This document shows positions 61,354-64,000 of a stretch of DNA of 64,000 nucleotides, one piece after another. Under the pieces are notes generated by a model. It did not search any database, was not told the origin of the DNA, and worked only from the letters and a program-made list of their open reading frames with translations. Every line of letters starts with the position of its first letter. Position 1 is the stretch's first letter. The position numbers and the translations under genes were made by a program. Source of the DNA: Nostoc sp. NMS9 (GTDB lineage Bacteria > Cyanobacteriota > Cyanobacteriia > Cyanobacteriales > Nostocaceae); the NCBI RefSeq assembly GCF_017114995.1, contig NZ_JABXKL010000092.1:1-64000 (forward strand), in the 5' to 3' direction.

Positions 61354-61692
61354 TTAACCTTTTGGTGTCCACACTATTCGAGAACTTTGTCCCCAAAATC
61401 CATCAAACTTTGTCACTTTCACATCGCCTAAAACCTGAGTTTGACAGGCTAAACGTAAGTCTGTTGTAGGAGAATGGGGAGGAAGCGAACGCCGTGCTCG
61501 ATCGCGCCAGTTCGCTGCTGATACTTTGCCCTCTACCTTAACCGTACAGGTACCGCAACTGCCAATGCCCCGACAGTTTATTACCTTAGCACTGTCATTG
61601 TAGAGATCAATACTATTTTGCAGCAAAATCTTGCGGAGATTGCTTCCATGCTCACAATCAATTGTTTTACCTTCTGCTAGTACTTTAGGCAT
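61354..61692 (-). CDS. 2Fe-2S ferredoxin (plant/adrenodoxin-like)
   Basis: A ferredoxin of 112 residues. The cluster cysteines are in INCRGIGSCGTCTVKV (C-x5-C-x2-C) and LACQTQV, the standard 2Fe-2S pattern. It starts MPKVLAEGKTIDCEHGSNL, the typical beta-grasp opening. I use the ATG at 61692. The 14-residue extension upstream to 61734 overlaps the divergent cimA leader and is not conserved. The small insert VSAANWRDRARRSLPPHS before the last cysteine suggests a specialised electron carrier rather than the photosynthetic PetF. The partner is unknown. Confidence 0.87.
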   Translation of the reverse strand: MPKVLAEGKTIDCEHGSNLRKILLQNSIDLYNDSAKVINCRGIGSCGTCTVKVEGKVSAANWRDRARRSLPPHSPTTDLRLACQTQVLGDVKVTKFDGFWGQSSRIVWTPKG

Positions 61693-61767
61693 TTTTAAAT
61701 TGCCAAACTGGCTTTTTGTTGTATATTGACACATTGCCTCGAAAGTTGTCTCGTCGGTCCCAGTTTT

Positions 61768-63429
61768 ATGACCACAAATTCTTCACCTCAACTTTGGCTC
61801 TATGACACTACATTACGGGATGGCACTCAGCGCGAGGGGCTATCAGTATCGATAGAAGATAAGTTACGCATTGCCCGTAGACTCGATCAACTGGGAATTC
61901 CCTTCATTGAAGGCGGTTGGCCTGGTGCCAATCCCAAGGATGTACAATTTTTCTGGCAACTTCAAGAAGATCCGCTTAAACAGGCTGAAATTGTTGCTTT
62001 TTGTTCGACTAGACGCCCCAACTCCACTGCCGCCACCGAACCGATGCTACAGGATATTTTGGCTGCGGGAACTCGCTGGGTAACGATTTTTGGCAAGTCT
62101 TGGGATTTACATGTGACAACAGGACTCAAGACGACATTAGAAGAAAATTTGGCGATGATTCGTGACACCATTGAGTACCTCCGTTCTCAAGGTCGTCGCA
62201 TTATCTACGATGCCGAACATTGGTTTGATGGCTATAAGCACAATCGAGATTATGCTTTACAGACATTAGAGGCTGCGATCGCATCTGGTGCGGAATGGCT
62301 AGTCCTCTGTGATACTAATGGTGGCACTTTACCCCATGAAATTAGCCAAATTGTTCAAGATGTCATTAGTCATTTGTCATTTGTCATTTGTCAAGAACCA
62401 ATGACTGAGGACAAAGGACAAAGGACAATTCCCAAAATTGGAATTCATACTCATAACGATTCGGAAATGGCGGTTGCTAACGCAATAGCCGCCGTGATGG
62501 CAGGGGCAAAGATGGTACAGGGTACAATTAACGGTTATGGTGAACGTTGCGGTAATGCTAACCTTTGTTCGTTAATTCCCAATTTACAACTGAAGGCGGG
62601 TTACAGTTGTATCACAGAAGACCAGCTCACACAACTTACAGAAGCTAGTCGTTTTGTGAGTGAGGTGGTCAACCTTGCGCCAGATGAACACGCTCCTTTT
62701 GTGGGACGTTCGGCTTTTGCCCACAAGGGCGGTATTCATGTATCAGCGGTAGAACGTAATCCCCTGACTTACGAACACATTCAGCCGGAACAAGTCGGGA
62801 ATCGTCGCCGCATCGTGATTTCGGAACAGTCTGGACTCAGCAATGTTTTAGCCAAAGCCCGCAGTTTTGGCATTGAATTGGATCAACAAAAGGCAGAGGC
62901 TAGAGAAATTCTCCAGCGCCTCAAAGATTTGGAGAGTGAGGGATTTCAATTTGAAGCAGCAGAGGCCAGTTTTGTGCTGTTGATGCACGAAGCTTTGGGA
63001 GGCCGCCAGAAGTTTTTTGAAGTCAAAGGTTTTCAAGTCCACTGTGACTTGATTGAGGGGAAAGAAACTAGCAATGCCCTAGCTACAGTCAAAGTCGCTG
63101 TTGATGGGAAAAATATTTTGGAAGCGGCAGAAGGTAACGGGCCTGTGGCAGCTTTGGATGCAGCTTTACGCAAGGCTTTGGTGAACTTTTATCCCCAAAT
63201 TGCAACTTTTGATTTGACAGATTACAAAGTGCGGATTCTCAACGGACATACGGGCACTGCGGCGAAAACCCGTGTGTTGGTAGAATCAGGCAATGGTCGT
63301 CAACGCTGGACGACAGTAGGGGTTTCCACCAATATTTTGGCGGCTTCCTATCAAGCGGTGGTAGAGGGATTGGAATACGGTTTATTGTTACATTCCCAAG
63401 CAGAAGCAGCTTTAAAAGCTTCTAGTTGA
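61768..63429 (+). CDS. cimA: Citramalate synthase (isopropylmalate synthase family)
   Basis: An enzyme of 553 residues that condenses pyruvate and acetyl-CoA to citramalate for threonine-independent isoleucine synthesis. DTTLRDGTQREGLS opens the TIM barrel, the metal site is IHTHNDSEMAVANA, and GTINGYGERCGNANL follows. The C-terminal LeuA-type regulatory domain starts near residue 400. GWPGANPKDVQFF in the first 60 residues fits the CimA rather than LeuA group. A repeat-derived insertion (LSFVICQEPMTEDKGQR, about residues 205-221) sits just before the metal motif. The ATG at 61768 is the conserved start. A TTG/ATG 42 bases upstream lies in the divergent gene leader. Confidence 0.9.
   Translation: MTTNSSPQLWLYDTTLRDGTQREGLSVSIEDKLRIARRLDQLGIPFIEGGWPGANPKDVQFFWQLQEDPLKQAEIVAFCSTRRPNSTAATEPMLQDILAAGTRWVTIFGKSWDLHVTTGLKTTLEENLAMIRDTIEYLRSQGRRIIYDAEHWFDGYKHNRDYALQTLEAAIASGAEWLVLCDTNGGTLPHEISQIVQDVISHLSFVICQEPMTEDKGQRTIPKIGIHTHNDSEMAVANAIAAVMAGAKMVQGTINGYGERCGNANLCSLIPNLQLKAGYSCITEDQLTQLTEASRFVSEVVNLAPDEHAPFVGRSAFAHKGGIHVSAVERNPLTYEHIQPEQVGNRRRIVISEQSGLSNVLAKARSFGIELDQQKAEAREILQRLKDLESEGFQFEAAEASFVLLMHEALGGRQKFFEVKGFQVHCDLIEGKETSNALATVKVAVDGKNILEAAEGNGPVAALDAALRKALVNFYPQIATFDLTDYKVRILNGHTGTAAKTRVLVESGNGRQRWTTVGVSTNILAASYQAVVEGLEYGLLLHSQAEAALKASS
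62361..62428 (+). repeat. ATTTGTC/GGACAAA repeat inserted in-frame in cimA
   Basis: GTCATTTGTCATTTGTCATTTGTC followed after a gap by GACAAAGGACAAAGGACA is an inverted pair of heptamer repeats of the kind found in spacers (60821 region, 37140-37190). It adds about 17 residues just before the metal-binding HTH. Confidence 0.75.
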
Positions 63430-63540
63430 CAAAAGGGATATGTAGTGTAGGGAAAGTTTGCGTTTTTGGATGAAAAGGGGAAGCGATCGCTTCCCCTTCT
63501 ATTAAAACAATTAGATAAGTATGCTTTTCAAGTCTTAACG

Positions 63541-63640
63541 ATGGTCGGGGAGGGGTATTCTAGCCGCCAGATCGCCCAGCAGTTTATCTAAGTTATAAGA
63601 CAGTAAAAGATATTGTGGAACGGTTTTCTCACTGGCGATA
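63541..63640 (+). pseudogene. Fragment of a transposase helix-turn-helix
   Basis: One frame reads GEGYSSRQIAQQF and then stops. Shifted by one base it continues YLSYKTVKDIVERFSHW. Joined, this is the helix-turn-helix of an IS630/IS66-like transposase. The frameshift and lack of any DDE region show a dead remnant. Confidence 0.4.
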
Positions 63641-63750
63641 AAATGAAGAGAATTTTCAATCCCCCAGTACCTCTGTTATACGTAAAACTCTCTTGCTTTC
63701 AACTTAAAAGCTATTAATCCATCTTGCAGTATATGACGTAAAACCAAAAA

Positions 63751-63774
63751 CCGCACTTATAAGTGTCAGTGCGG
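63751..63774. terminator. Hairpin CCGCACT/AGTGCGG
   Basis: CCGCACT (63751-63757) and AGTGCGG (63768-63774) form a 7-bp stem with a 10-base loop. On the minus strand it is followed by TTTTTGGTTTTACG, a U-rich tail, so it could terminate a minus-strand transcript coming from beyond the right edge. Confidence 0.5.
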
Positions 63775-64000
63775 CTTTGAGTCCCACAGAAATGGGGTTG
63801 GCTTTATCAATATTCGTAGACAGGATCTGGGATGTTTCGATGTTCCAGTACTTGGGGTTATGACATCCCCCACTGGTTTAAGGTTCCATCCTTATCTCCA
63901 CTATAGCTTTGTGCAAGCGTGACTCAATGCACAACGAAAAAATCCCCTTGCTGTCTTGAATGGGGAGAATGTCAATGTTTTTTCCATAGAAGCTACAGTA
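63775..64000. other. Possible end of an IS200/IS605-type element, right edge
   Basis: The segment GACATTCTCCCCATTCAAG on the minus strand (about 63953-63975) with its GGGGA partner forms a hairpin, and this resembles the ends of TnpB-carrying IS605-family elements common in cyanobacteria. No transposase or TnpB is visible inside the window. An open frame of about 60 codons on the minus strand (63875-63715) has no start. Confidence 0.3.

Overview
The window is chromosomal DNA of a filamentous, probably heterocyst-forming cyanobacterium of the Nostoc group. Seen directly: a phycocyanin operon, two small photosystem II genes (psb30, psb34), a fused ThiO-ThiG, a PatD-like heterocyst protein, hopanoid genes, abundant HIP1 octamers (GCGATCGC), and many of the small dispersed and tandem repeats (GAGTTAG, CATTGGG, GGGGCAG and GTAGAGACG types) known from Nostoc genomes. 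No rRNA, tRNA or CRISPR array was recognised.

Layout. 1-530: a transposase stub and a decayed type ISP restriction-modification gene. 1-12 kb: a sensor kinase, the (p)ppGpp enzyme SpoT, a PatD-like gene, a divergent TetR/drug-exporter pair with a palindromic operator candidate, a small membrane protein with its own terminator, cysH, and an overlapping XRE-ImmA/PIN pair. 12-15 kb: a 55-residue conserved protein, SbcD, and a lone PD-(D/E)XK nuclease-like protein. 15-20 kb: a sulfate-type binding protein placed in front of a complete phosphate transporter (pstS-C-A-B). 20-29 kb: RecJ, psb30, a Cys-cluster protein, two half-size GDT1/TMEM165 transporters, a BtuF-like protein, a hybrid kinase and a GNAT enzyme. 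29-34 kb: PutA and a complete IS4-family element with perfect 10-bp target duplications. 35-41 kb (minus strand): cpcB-cpcA, a terminator, then two rod linkers, cpcD, cpcE and cpcF. 42-48 kb: hopanoid genes hpnH and hpnA, coupled to an RND exporter, with a divergent HpnG-like nucleosidase. 48-58 kb: GGDEF-EAL protein, LuxR-type regulator, DUF6220 protein, rhodanese, site-2 protease, PEP-CTERM protein and TPR protein. 58-63.4 kb: psb34, thiO-thiG, a ferredoxin and citramalate synthase. The right edge carries insertion-sequence debris.

How genes work together. The cpc cluster makes the phycobilisome rod: subunits, linkers, capping linker and the CpcE/F chromophore lyase. A terminator just after cpcA should keep subunit mRNA above linker mRNA. 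hpnH, the HpnG-like gene and hpnA fit the pathway from diploptene to side-chain-extended hopanoids, and the coupled RND pump may act on the same lipids. The pst genes form one high-affinity anion importer.

The most striking pattern is that five unrelated enzymes (RecJ, PutA, the RND pump, ThiO-ThiG and CimA) each contain an in-frame peptide that appears to be a translated copy of the same dispersed repeats that fill the intergenic regions. Several genuine genes of 34-59 codons are also present. All functional calls come from reading motifs by eye; no database search was run.
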